The notes under the pieces: model-generated | Databases searched by the model: none | Told to the model about the DNA's origin: nothing | What the model saw: the letters and a program-made list of their open reading frames with translations, nothing else | Part shown: positions 22,105 through 34,259 of the stretch, piece by piece | Layout of the letters: the number at the start of each line of letters is the position of its first letter | Position numbering within the stretch: position 1 is the stretch's first letter | NCBI GenBank assembly: GCA_037903355.1 | Contig: JBAJFE010000010.1 | Span: 372,001-436,000 of the forward strand | Length of the DNA stretch: 64,000 bases | DNA from: Trichuris trichiura | Taxonomy: Eukaryota; Nematoda; Enoplea; Trichinellida; Trichuridae | Direction: 5' to 3' | Program-made: the position numbers and the translations under genes

Positions 22105-25100
22105 TCACAACTGGAGAGAGCGCCCCTCAACTTTCTGGAGAACGTATTGAGTGAAACGCTTCAGAAACTTCGGATACTCTCTTTTGTACACGGCTCGCAG
22201 AACGGATGACGGAGCCCATCCGCCAGGATTAACTGTCATAAATGTAAATCAAATCGAGCTGACGACAAACCTACAAAGCGGTACTTACCCTGAGCGACGT
22301 ACGTTATTTTACAGCTCACATCTTGGCGTGACAAAGGCGTTTCAGTCGACTTGCCCTCGTCGATGACAGTTTGACAGACCATAGCGATCGTTAGCCCAAC
22401 CCTAACAATTCTGCTGCTTGGCTTAAAAGAAAAGACGAAGCATTACTATTGAAGTTAAAATATGGAAATCTTTTGCGAATTTACAGGAACAGCCGCATGA
22501 GTTGTGTCGTGGTTACAAACAACAATGAGGTCCTGCGAGCCAGGATGCCCAATCCTGTCCAAGTGCTGCATGCGTCTGATGTGGGACCAAAACAAAGACT
22601 CGCGCTGACTGGCTGGCCAAACGCGTTTGTGCACTTGGTGCAAAATCATCGAATCGTCAGATAACCTTTCCACCACTTTCACTTCCTCCAAAGTAGCTAA
22701 AACAGATTGGCCATAATGGCTCCTTTCCATTCAAGGCAGTTCGCTTGCAATAGCACTTACTGTCCCAGTCCATTTTGTATTCAGGCTCGAAGAAATAGTG
22801 AGCATATTCCGAGGCTGAGACTCCCTGAAATGTGTAAAAAATATTAATTCCAACGGCGCGGCGATGGCGAGTCATCAATAGTTCAACTTTCTGTCTTTTC
22901 TAAGAAAAGCGACAGTGAGCACCATACAAAGGAATCCGTACGTTTCCTGACTATTTTATAAGCTTTGCAATTAAACCGGATGAAAAAGTAGGCCTCCGTG
23001 TTGTTCATGAGCAATAATTCTTTCGAGTATTTTCGAATCTCAATTTTCCGATAGTGTACGTGTATCCTATTAAAGCGATTTCGTAATAACACGAGGTTTG
23101 CCAGGAACCCATCAAATGCACTACACGAAGAACTGACTGTATAGTACAAACACAAACATGGGGGCTTAAATGAAGCAACGAACTGTTTAACTTCCATATT
23201 TCTCGTAAAATTAATAGTCGCTCAGAGCAGTTACCGCCTTTTAGCCGTCAGAAGCATTGGATGACCACGTAAATGCCAATTATGGGGCTGAGGTAGTAAG
23301 TGCAATCAGTGTGTAAAGACCAGAGCCATTAACACTGCGCTTGTAAACAGTCAAGATGCAACTTTTCCCGTACTTTGAAATGTTTAAAGGAAGAAATGCT
23401 ATCTTAAAAGGGAAGAGCTTTTATAATGGAACATGGAGTGGGGGTGTGGTTATTCTGTAAAAGGAAAAATTGAAAAAAACGCACCCTGACGAAATGAACC
23501 GCTTTTAGTGGATCACAAACAAGACCCTCTATTTCCACTTCGCGCTTATACATTTTCATTTCTCCATCTTCCGAGAACAGCTGCCACTCGCCCTCTTGGA
23601 CTCCCTGCATTGCATATTTAACTTGTTCGAACGTTAGGAGTTCGATCTTTAAAAGAAAAAAGGTATTACGGAACAGCAACAGACAGTTAACGGTCATGTT
23701 CACCTCCTGAGCAATTGGATGCCCAATGGGAAGGGTGACACGCTCTAGTGAGCGTAACTTCACCACAGTTGGCGTCCTGGACAGCAGTCGTTCCAAACGT
23801 CTGTCTTCCAAATCCTTCTTCTCCAAGGCGGCATCCACGGCATCGTACCACTCGTCCTCGTTGAGCGCGCTATGAGGGCCTTCCTAAAATGAATTGTCAA
23901 AACATTGCAGACAGCGATTATATAAAACAATCTTTCCTCCGCGCAACTCATTTATTCGCGCAACTTCGATGAGCGTATTCCGCGTGCGGCTCATTATGCG
24001 CAGTTTAAACTTTACTCCCGTCAAAAAAAAATAAGCACTCATAAATTTACGCTTCCTTTAAAGGCCATCGTAAATAGCTGTCGCTAAGTGGCATAATAAA
24101 AATTTAAAAGCATAAAGACCAAGTTTATACCGGGCATAACATGCTAGCTTCAGCTGCCAGCGCTTCATGAGTCTGCAATTGCGTTCAAGCTACAATGGAT
24201 AGCATTAATTTACATATCCGCGAATAGATTTGCAGAGTAAATTTGCAATAGTGAAATGATAAGCTCAGGATGGCACTTTCTTCTGGAATTAACATTATCC
24301 ATACATGAGATCTATCGTAAAATCCTGAAAGACGAAAACTCTGAATCACTGAACTAGTCTGCTTTTTCTTTTTTCTCACAGTTGGCGTACGCCACTTAAG
24401 CCTGTAGGGAAAATGGAGGACAAATTATGTGTATACGATTCATATGTTTAGCTTTAGGCTTATCTGACGCGTACCAACTGTGAAAAGCGCGGTAAATCAG
24501 CCAAGTTTGGCGGGTGACTATTTTCGCCTTTCGGGATTTTGAGCTGCAGAGCCTCACATGTTCAACATCCTGTTTATAATATTTTTTTATAATTAATGGT
24601 AAAACAGGCTAACAACTACACATTTTTTAGGCATTAATGGCATCCTTGATTTTTTCTTAATCTTTACCGTAGTTCCAAACTACGCGGTTCGTTTGGAAAT
24701 TTCAAAAAATTTTCCAGTATACTCATTTACAGTTACGCAAGTGAAAGTGCGCAGTTAAAATTGCTTTCATCCAAGATGCATGCTCACCTCATAGTCAGGG
24801 CCGCCAAAGGTTAGAACATTTCTTTCCGCGTGCAGTTTCTGCAATTCATGGCGAACTTGCCGACAATGGTCCTCGGCACGTTTTCGCTTGTCAATTTCCT
24901 GAACATATTTTTAAAAATAAGAAATAAAAAGTTTGAAAGAAAACTTGCCTGTTCCAGACGTTTTTTCCAAGCGTCCTCCCGTTGTTGCATCAACTCAGTG
25001 CAATGCTGCAGTAAGGACACGATGCCGGCGCTCGTCGCCTTAAAGGTTAACGCCTCGCCGCGGAAGTCGACGGCTCTCTTCCCCAGCGAAGGTACCGTAA

Positions 25101-28100
25101 CATCGGGAGGTGATTCAGACAGAGCGATATCTTCATCCATTTCTTTAATTAGAGCAAATTTAAACAATTATCTAGTAACTAAAGGCCTCTTTGCATACCT
25201 TGGGTAGCGAAAGGTACGCCCCTGGAACCCATCGAAGTCGAAATAAAGGTACGGTCACTGTCCACTTCGTCAACGTCCAAAATGTTGTCACCTTAAATAT
25301 TCTCATATAAAACGAGTGTCTAAGCAATATATCAATGTTTAATGGTTGTAAATCAGCTAAACAACTGGACGAAAGATAATGATTGGTTGATAAAGTTTGG
25401 GATAACTTCTCTAAATTATTATACCAATTTTACTAGCTCATACACGCAACGAAACAATTTCCTATAAAGCAAGTAGAATAAACCAACCGCAAATGTTAGT
25501 AAAACCAGTATACATTTTTGAAGACCACCTTATTTGCTTAACGAACGACGCTTTAATAATTTTTCTAAAATTCGCAGCTCTATCGATCAGATGGACTTGC
25601 TTCAAAAGAACCAACGCTTTAAAAAGGATCAACGCAAAATCTGAGCTAGGAAAGAAATGAAATAATCACTTGCAAAGTCAAACGAGTACACGAAAGAAAT
25701 TGACTTCGCGGTTTGAAAAGCTGAAGCTTTTGATAGTTGTGCATTGGTATTTCCTAAATAAGAAATGTAACTGAGCAGAGGTGTTACTATACTGGTCTTG
25801 TTTGAAGTTAGTGATCTAAAAACGACCAGTATGATATAATTCCTCCGCTCAAATACATTCCTTATCTAGAAGATGCCAATGCACAACCGTCACAAGCCTA
25901 CACAACGTGTTTTCAACCTATCGGGATCTTGACCACCATTTTAGTCACTATCATTAAGGGCAGTATGCTTTTGAAATGGTTCACTGTTTTAAACCGTCAA
26001 CTATGTGATTAATCAAATTAAGGCTTTAAGATGCAACGCTTTAACTTGGTGGTGTTCAGTTTACCGAAAAACCAAGTAGCGCCTCCAATATAACAGAAAC
26101 ACCGCGTCTAATTTAAAAGAGACATTTCAAAGATCGTTGTCACGTCAAGAAAAAATAATACAAAGCAAAACCCTCCTGGCTTCTAAAGGCCATGCTTACA
26201 TTAAATTATCTACCTTTATAAAAATTATCTTTGCATGAGCTAAACATTGCTACTTCGTCACGTGATCCCGTCGCGTATCCTCCACCATACTTTCATCCAC
26301 GACGGATGGAATTTAGAGATTGAGTATTTTAAGTTTTGGAATATTTACAGGCATGAAGTGCATCCTCGTAAAGAAATAGAATTGTCCCATCGTCAGCGAG
26401 AAGTTTAATATGAAAAGGGCCCAATTCCAGTGTGACAGATGAGGACATATTCAAGCTAGACGACTTTTAAAATGCTTCTCTCAGGATCGTCTGTTCCACT
26501 AACAGCGGTTTTTTTCCTGGAGAACAAACAAAATGCTTTAAACCGCGACATATCCTGTTCACTTGTAATGCCGTATCGGCACTGGAAAAGTTACGGGTTT
26601 TCGAGCGCTACGAATAAGGGAACTTTTACCTGCACTATACTTGGAATTGTTGCTTTAAGTACCAACATCGTTATGAAAGCATCAGGTAGGTTAAATAGGG
26701 GAAGCAAATGCACCTCAAGACGTTTTTATAGTTTCCAGGTTTATGAGCAACATGCATTCGGTAGGGGGCTACCTTTTCACATAGTCTTTTTGGGCCACTT
26801 TGTTTATTATCGAATGAAAGTTAGCGTTAGACATGTGCTGGTCAGTCAGAAACGCCAATAGAGCCAGAACTCTTTCTTCACGTTTAGTAATTACCCGCTG
26901 TAGACGGAAAGGGATGACAAATAAAACTTAAACAAGAATTTGAAATATCTCGTGCGGTTCTGCACCGTCGGCTTTTCTCCGGTATATGGATTAAGTGAAT
27001 CGCAAAAATAACGGGGATAACAGCAGGATATCACACCGACTGACAATGCTGCTCGCTTGAAACAAGGAAATGGAGCAAACGCGTTACTACAATGGATTTT
27101 AGTGTCGACACATACGGAGGCCGTTAAATGAAGAATAAAAAATTTGGATTAATTGCATTTAACCTTTTCGTTTAATTACTTACATGAAACAATTATAAAC
27201 TACAATGCACGAAAACGAACCTCGTGAAGTTTGTCTCGCCCATGCAGGCATTACATTGTGAGGAGATTCACCAGCCAACTGATCAAAATATGCTTGCAAT
27301 ACGTCCACTTGACGAAGCACAATGTCTCGGTAGGTTTCAAGTTCTGCTATCTTTTCGTTTAAACTCCGGCACAACTAGAACCAAAACAGTAATTGAAACA
27401 ATGCGTTGATATGGTAATCCACCTTGAAGGATGAACTGCTTGCAAGGCTTTTATTGGATGTCAAAGAAACAAGGGAACCATGACGACAAAGTTCGCCTTG
27501 ACTTCCGTAGCCGGAGTCCGCCTACAATGCAACACATGTAATGCAATTGAGACTAACAAAATATAACTAAAATCTCAACTACTCCTACTCACTGTTCAAC
27601 TACTCCTAGCGCTATGGGGTGGCAAAATTTTTTATCAGTTTTGCTTTCAAAATAGCATGTAGCGCCTGCATCATACCAGCGCAGTCAGCATTGAACAATT
27701 ATTGGCCCATACCCTACTCAACACCTACTTAAAGGTATCGCAGGTGAATCCAAGCCCCGAAAAGCACAGAGAATAAAAGCAAGTAAAACTGTTAGCGCGT
27801 TAATAATTTAAACCACAGTCTCTGAAACTTTCCCGCGCCAAATCCCCCTATATGTTGCAGGTCCTGCTGCTGTGTGGTAGTGACCATTCCAATAGCGGTT
27901 CTACATGGTTGGAGTACCCGATGGGTAGCTTCAAGCTCTCCTCCCTTTTGAGGATACGCGGCATTAACAACAATATCTAATTGTTATTACGCGGTAGGCT
28001 TCCAACGCATCAACCCATGTTTGTCGATCTTCAGCCCTTTCCGTGCGTAGGTACCACACGCAGTCGTTCACGGAAACATCGATTCGATAACTGTCGAATT

Positions 28101-29436
28101 CATTTGGCTAAAATTGAAAACACCGCCGTTAAAATCGAATGCCAACTGGTACATTTATAATCTGGTTAAGCTGAAAGAAAGAGACTTAAACCCACAAAAT
28201 AAATGCTTTTCTGCGTTACAGCAACAAAGATAAAATTCATAGATTAATAACAGTTGCTGAACTATGCAGTTACGATTTACTGCACATTCGCTTATCGTGC
28301 ATAAAGAAAACCTTCGCCAGACGGATAAGTATCGTCTCGAGTTTGCTGTTCAAACTTTTTGAAAAAATACGTACCTGAATAACCGCTTTGCATACTGTAA
28401 CAGCCCCACGGCAGCCGAACTCGATCTCGTCCTGCGACTTGTAGTACGCCAGCGTTCCGCCTTGAAGGATGAAATAACGCGGCTGCCACCCGTGGATATA
28501 GTTGGTCCATTTGTGCAAAATTCCGGCAACAACTGGTGGCGAACCCTCTGGAAAATATAAAGATGGCATCGGCACGGCCAAGCAGGTGCAATCAATGTGA
28601 ACGAAACAAGGGACCATTGATCAAAAATACCGATAGCGGCTTGTCTCTTTAACGGTCTCCTGCTGAGCAAAGCTTGCACGATACCACAAGAATCGCTTAA
28701 TTGATGGACCGTGTGATGACAAAAAAAACTTAATTTCACCAAAGACAAACAGTTTGCCTACCGCGAACGAATACTATCGATCTCGCTGGCGAAGCTGACT
28801 AGGGAACGCGTAAACGAGCTTTTGGTATCAGTTGGAATACGCGTAAACAAAAGTTCCGTACAGAAAGGAAATAGAAATTCTTTGGCAACAAGTAATGCAG
28901 CAGCATGCTTTTGGCAATAACGTCGTTCACCGTATCGTTTCTACTATCTGCAGCGGAAAGTCGGCCAAGTATTGACGAAGTTTGCAATGAGGAAAACTGC
29001 AGACGGCAACACTTACCACAGGACAAAACGTTGAAGCGAAACAAGGTTTAAAAGCGCGTACTAACGTCACTATACTTGAATTAATGTAAGGTTACACCCC
29101 AGTAATCCAGCAGGATGATAAGACTGGAATTTCGACAAAACATAACAGCTTACCATGTACTTCACCCTCGGAAGGCCAACACGCTAAATCGATGTTAGCA
29201 ACATCCTCAGAGCGAACGAAGCATGCGCTGGAATTGGTATCTACATCAATGTCAGCGCACAGGCGTCGGTTAGGCGGGCCATCAGTTCCAGTCAAAGGAT
29301 CACTGGAACAAAGTCCAAAGTTCGATGTCACGCCGTCACTTGTTTCTGGCGAGGGATGGGACGAAGCGAGCGCACGTCTTATGGTCCGTTTAGCCAAATT
29401 TAGCGACTGCATACCCAACGAAGTTATGTGATTCAT
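22105..29436 (-). CDS. CERT1: Ceramide transfer protein CERT (StarD11)
   Basis: Cytosolic carrier moving ceramide from ER to trans-Golgi. Fourteen phase-consistent exons encode 700 residues: 29154-29436, 28375-28547, 27991-28107, 27423-27521, 27221-27374, 25199-25291, 24949-25142, 24788-24898, 23704-23883, 23485-23646, 22761-22824, 22485-22696, 22289-22421, 22105-22232. Order: about 95-residue N-terminal extension; PH domain ([33 protein letters not shown]) for PI4P at the Golgi; serine-repeat motif ([18 protein letters not shown]), where the human protein is phosphorylated by PKD and CK1; coiled middle ([28 protein letters not shown]); FFAT-like EWYDAVD for VAP/ER binding; START domain ([12 protein letters not shown] to [12 protein letters not shown] to [20 protein letters not shown]). 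The intron at 24899-24948 starts GCAAGT (GC-AG). The ATG at 29436 fits the exon phase. The 1.9-kb intron holds a MITE. Confidence 0.95.
25700..25936. mobile_element. Palindromic MITE in a CERT intron
   Basis: Inverted repeat with arms GTTGTGCATTGG (25737) and CCAATGCACAAC (about 25885), continuing inward (AAATAAGAAATGTA with ACATTCCTTAT; ACTGGTC with GACCAGT) and outward to GGTTTGAAAA / CTTGACCACC. The 61911-62169 element has the same arms, so this is a dispersed family. No open frame. Confidence 0.7.
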
Positions 29437-30842
29437 TCGACCTTGCAATGCTCTTCTGCGTCACCCTGAACAAGAGCAACCATTAATGAATAATGTACGC
29501 GTGGACTAAATCCCTATGCAACAATTGATCACTGAACGTAAGTTAAGAAAAAGCGCAACAAGTTTATCAACGAGATTGGAACATTCCGAGCATTCTTAAC
29601 AAGGACCAGTTGCGCCTTCAACATGCGTTGTCGTCAACGAAATGATGTTCAGGTATTTTCCAGTACAGTAACCCATTTCCCCATGCCGGACAGCCAAGGG
29701 CATTAGACATCGCCGTTGACGAACAGTTTTGCGTGGGTAGAAATGAAGGCAAAATTTTTCCTGTTGCCAACTAATCATTCAGTTCTTAAGTAAAATTTGA
29801 TTTTAAGGAATGCTTTCAACTAAACGTCAGTCTTGACAAGCTAATCAAGTCAGTGACGTTGTTCAATGAAGTTTCTATTCATGAAGAATACCCTGTAACT
29901 CGTGATTAGTTGCGTAGTTCTACTCCACCGTTATAAACAAGTAGCATTTTGGTTTGGTAGCTCGTTTTCGCGTGATTGATAAAACTAAGCATGCAATGAA
30001 AAGACGATAAGTCAATTTGAGCTACCACAGATTCACGGAACCATAGCAACGGCCAGTCAAGCCTTTTTGAAAAAGCGAGTAAACCTTTTTTGAGCAAAAC
30101 ACCCGATCGACCCCATCACAACATTGCTGCGTGAATCAGTGCTCACGCGGCTATGCCTCTTCGCCCGCGCACGTGATGTTTACTTGTAATGAAACGAAAA
30201 CACGCTTTCAAAACCTGCGGCGTTGTACACTACCTGGCAACGAAGGGTATAGTGAAACTATGGCCAAACTAATGGTCCTAAAGTTCTTTCTTCGCGATTA
30301 ACAAGGCTAAGCGAAAAGTTGTTTGACGGATTTTGCGTGCTGCTATGTTTTGTCACGCCTGTTTGTGCGCTGGTTTTGACAATTTGTTCAAATCGCTCAT
30401 CCTTGCGTTAAGCAGACGACAAAGCGATTTATATTTGCCAGTTGAAGAGTAAAAACAGTAAACGAAACGTCCTACGTAAAGTTTTCAAATGCATCTCCCA
30501 GTGAAGCATGTTTCAAAACTGCTGTGCCGTAAACAAGTGAAAATATGTTTTTTTCTTCCTGGTAGCACATTTCCTTCCCAATGTCAATTAATGGAAGAAT
30601 CTTTTCCTAAGCTGTGAAGGTATTTCCTTCATGTTCAACTAAAGAAAGACCCATTCGATCTAACGCAGGAAGGACTGCGGAGGATAGGTAGAAAATAGTA
30701 CAAAAACTATTTATGCCTGATACGTCTTCCAGTGCCATGCGTACTAATGTTTCTTATCACTTGAAGATAGCATTTTTTGTAACGGATGTGTATGTACTCG
30801 AGAGAAGTAGTCATCATAATGCCCGCGTTAAAAATTAATGAA
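29437..30842. other. Upstream region of CERT, no other gene seen
   Basis: CERT promoter and 5' UTR should begin at the left edge. In-frame sequence upstream of the proposed CERT start has only a TTG, not a further ATG. The remaining sequence has only short frames without family resemblance. Confidence 0.4.
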
Positions 30843-30950
30843 GTTCGAAGCCTTCGGGATGCCTAGGGTCCCTTCGTCAGCGTTGAATAGGAAGAAATAC
30901 ACCTTTCACGCTAACGGCGGGACCTGGACATCTTGAAAGCTCTGACGTTA
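30843..30950. repeat. Small foldback with hammerhead-like arm
   Basis: Minus-strand reading of 30850-30880 is CTGACGA, spacer A, GGGA, loop, TCCC, GAAGGCTTCG. A mirrored, mutated arm (GCTAACGGCGGGACC...CTTGAAAGCTC) follows at about 30915-30947. Fits the CTGANGA family with C at the variable position. Confidence 0.55.
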
Positions 30951-31647
30951 GTGTTAATTTTTCCGTATCACTAAATGGATGTAAATTGTCTACTTTTCAT
31001 GAATACTTTTTGTGAATACCAACGTCGAACTATTAAGGAAACTAAAACTGGAAGCCCACGTAATGGCTCAACTTGCGGAGTGGGAAGTATTTCTCTCGTC
31101 AGACTTTACCATTGACCGCCTTATGGTATGGTCTGATAGGAGCCTTAAGGTCAAATACCAGTGCAGCCGTCTTGCCATTGTTTCAGACTTTCCCACAGAC
31201 TTTTCACGGGTGAGCATACCAATCCCACTGCCTGTCTGTTGACAGGTTCGCTGACTAATACTGTGCTGAGAAAGTCCACAAATGTTTTTGATTAAATCAC
31301 TGCAAAGCATCTGACAACGTTACTCTAACCTGTTTTCTTAACGGAAGTTTAATTGAGCGCTAAAGGAAACGAAATGTAGCAGTTTCTATTCTATTTAAAA
31401 GTTTATGATTTCTACTGTTAAGCATACCGATTCGTGCAATGGTCCAAGATGACATCTCTACCTTGCAAGGGTTGGACAATAAATTCAAACATTCAAGTGA
31501 CGCTTTGAAAGCTATTAAGTTCTTAGCAACCGCCAGAGCATGCGCTCAGACAAGTTGAATTGTCATCTATGCTAGTACCAGTTTCACTGCATTTAAAAGA
31601 CGCTGTTTTCTCCAAAGTTGTACCGTTTGTCTGTGGTTACGTATATA
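30951..31647. other. Spacer before the inverted Tigger
   Basis: A 76-residue plus frame at 31012-31242 is the longest; I recognise no family and it lacks gene context. Nothing else seen. Confidence 0.35.
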
Positions 31648-31992
31648 CAGTTGAACCTCCGTAAGTTGACCACCCAAGAGACTGGGAAAAACTGGTTAAC
31701 ATAGGAAAGTTGTGGGTATAGGGGCTCGGCTGAACATATTAGTATCTGTACGCAACTTTTTCTATTGCACAGCATCTATTAGAGGTCCATTAAATGGCGA
31801 GGTGCATAAAAACAACGCCATCGTAAAATCACGCATAAGGTTTTTAAGGGGCTACAATGCTTTCTGAAAAAGGTGTCAATTCTAGTCTGGTGCTTGTTCT
31901 TACTACAAACATAAGCGGTAAGAGCGGCCTTCGCGCTAGCGCCCCGCTCAGCATCTCTGAGCATTCTTCAGCAGCAAAACACCTCAACTGCG

Positions 31993-33638
31993 CTAATATA
32001 CCCCGACATCCTCTTCTTTCACCTTCTGTATCATTATCGTATCATTGTCATTTTTCTCTTCTGTAGCGTCTCCTGCGCTACTTGCTTCTACGCTTATTCT
32101 CGCTTCAGCTAGTATAGATTGGAAAATTGCTTGTGGGTCAGGTTCGGTAGAAGTGGCCACCTCATCATCTATTGCAACGAAATCTTCGAAATCTGCTCCT
32201 TCACTCTCTTCCTCGCAAGTCGGACTATCGGGTAGGAGCTCGACACCATCTTCTTGATCTCTGACGAATCCAGCTCTCCTGAAGCAATTCCTTATTACCA
32301 CCGGTTGAACCCTATTCCTTCAAGAGCTGACCCAAAGGATGACGTTTAAAGCGATGGACGCGGCAGTCGAAGTCGTTCCCACAGACGAGCTGATGGATGA
32401 CTTCTGCTTTGCTAATGACCCATTGCAGAAACTGGGCCTTGTATTTCGCTTTAAGTGTCTTGATTAGTCCTTGATCTAGAGGCTGAGTTTTTGAGGAAGT
32501 GTTTGGAGGCAGCAATTTCAACGTAACATTTGTGAGGTGTTTCACGTGGATGTGGCTTGGACATTTGTCTACTACCAATAAGATGGAACGTCTCATTCGC
32601 TTCATCTGTCGGTCGACACTTCTTACCCATTCCTCGAATATGGTGGCTGCCATCCAGGCGTATTTATTTGATCTCCAAGTGGCAGGGAGGTCATCAGGCT
32701 TCAAGTTCTTAAAAGCTCTGGGTTTCGTTGACTTACCAATGACCAATGGCTTCAACTTCTCCCCAGTTGCGCTAGCGCAAAGAAGCACAGTGAAGCATTC
32801 TTTAGAGAATTTCCCGCTTTGCATTTGTCGCCTTTTAATACAAGGCTTCTATTGTTTGTTAGATCTTCTACGGGTTTACCCGTTCTTATCTGCTTTGGTA
32901 TCTGTAATTCAAACGAAACAATTGCTCTACCAGCGGGTGGATGAGCTTAGAGATGCGCTCATCCACCCGCTGGTAGAGCAATTGTTTCGTTTGAATTACA
33001 GATACCAAAGCAGATAAGAACGGGTAAACCTGTAGAAGATCTAACAAACTATGAAACATCAGCCCGTTACGAAGCATCCAGTTTTCAAAAAGGCTTCTAT
33101 TAGGCATAACCTTGAAAAACAAGCCGCATTCATCAGCATTGAATATGTTTTTTTCCTTGAAGGCACTGACGAAATAACGAAACTTTGCGATGAAGTCTTC
33201 CAAGACCTCGACAGGACCTTCGTTAGATTTGCCGCGGAAGATTTTCCGAGAAATCATATGACGGAGCTTAAACTTATTGAGCCAACCGTTTGATGCTCAG
33301 AAACCTGTCAATCCGAATTTCACGGCGAATCTTCCAGCAATTTCCTGGATCATTGGGCCAGAGATCCGTGCGTTAGCTGCTCTCATTTGCTTGAAACAAC
33401 TTAACGCTACTTCATTGACTTGGTCGAGGGAGATTCTCCTCCTTTTTCGCTGCAAGTCTCTGCTTTTCTTATCATATCTTTCCAAGTATCCTTATTTCCG
33501 CCTCTGAATGTTGCAAAAGCTAGTCTTGCTGACATGGAATCATTCTGCTGTCTTCCTTTGACTGCTGCTTTCGAGAAAGCGGATAAGATTCACTTTTCCC
33601 CTCAGTACCAACTCTCCTGTTTCCTTCCGTTCGGCCAT
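31993..33638 (-). pseudogene. Decayed Tigger transposase (pogo/CENP-B type)
   Basis: Pieces in order from 33638 downward: a psq-type helix-turn-helix start (MAERKETGELVLRGKVNLIR), a CENP-B-type DNA-binding part (SGPMIQEIAGRFAVKFGLTGF, ASNGWLNKFK), the first catalytic block NADECGLFFKVMPNRSL, then after the insertion TVLLCASATGEKLKPLVIGK, the second aspartate in ILLVVDKCPSH, the third in TQPLDQGLIKTLKAKYKAQF, and an acidic tail. In-frame stops lie in the N-terminal part and after LGQLLKE. A 236-bp insertion splits the catalytic domain. Not functional as it stands. Confidence 0.88.
32854..33089. mobile_element. 236-bp foldback insertion inside the Tigger transposase
   Basis: Flanked by exact 12-bp repeats AAGGCTTCTATT at 32842-32853 and 33090-33101. 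One of these repeats is the host codons Asn-Arg-Ser-Leu of the transposase, so the insertion point and target duplication are unambiguous. The insert is two long arms (about 32854-32948 and 32949-33046) with near-perfect complementarity, meeting at the GCTCTACCAGCGGGTGGATG core, plus a one-sided tail of about 43 bp. The outer sequence matches the element at 14345-14876. No coding capacity. Confidence 0.85.
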
Positions 33639-34259
33639 AGTGCAAACTGTAACCAGCTTGGTAGCTATTACTGCGTAAACCGGAATATCTTTTCTCGTGA
33701 AGACACGTTAAGGCCACTTCCCGCACCGGTACAGCAAAGCGAATGAATAGAATTGATCTCTATGCGAGCGAATACAATTAGGCTTGATTCGTCGTATTTT
33801 GCGCTATGGGAGAATGCTGTAGACGCCAACGTGGGAAACCGTGTAGATGAGAAAACGTGCAAACTGCACCGGTAGGCATAAAAGAATCACCGTGAAGGCA
33901 ACGGAATCGGTTCTCTCTTCAGGAATCTCTAATGCACGGTAATGAAAAACCGCCGTGTTGAATAACAGATAGCATATTCAGGCACCAACGGTTAACAGCT
34001 TCTAGCAATTGACACAGAGCAAACTGAAGTAGTCAACTCACAGAGAGCAAACTCGCATTGGGTCGATATACCACGTCAGGGCTAAAGCGCTCAACTTCCC
34101 ACTTACGGAGGTGGTCAAAGTATAGAGGTTGTCTTCGTGCTTATTTACGTGCGGACCAACCAACTTATCAAATTTCAATCAATTTAGGGAGGTGGTCAAC
34201 ATAGAGAGATGGTGAACTTTGGTGGTTCTACTATATTTGGCCTTACAGAGTTATACATG

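Larger units (their letters stand above)
31648..34233 (-). mobile_element. Second Tigger/pogo element, different subfamily, minus orientation
   Basis: Ends are CAGTTGAACCTCCGTAAGTT (31648) and the inverse-related GGTGGTTCTACTA (ending 34233), each next to TA, the pogo/Tigger target. A further GACCACC pairs with GGTGGTC inside both ends. The 2.59-kb element encodes a decayed transposase on the minus strand and carries a secondary 236-bp insertion. Its termini and protein differ clearly from the 35.3-kb Tigger, so it is a separate lineage. Confidence 0.85.

Noticed and set aside
26370..26400. CTGACGA-GGGAC motif on the minus strand in a CERT intron
   Set aside because: No matching stem strand followed by GAAA nearby, so not counted as a hammerhead-like arm.
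26472..26861. 129-residue plus-strand frame
   Set aside because: Lies entirely in the large CERT intron, antisense, with no recognisable motif or splice context.
32499..33017. 172-residue plus-strand frame
   Set aside because: Antisense to the decayed Tigger transposase and continues into the foldback insertion.
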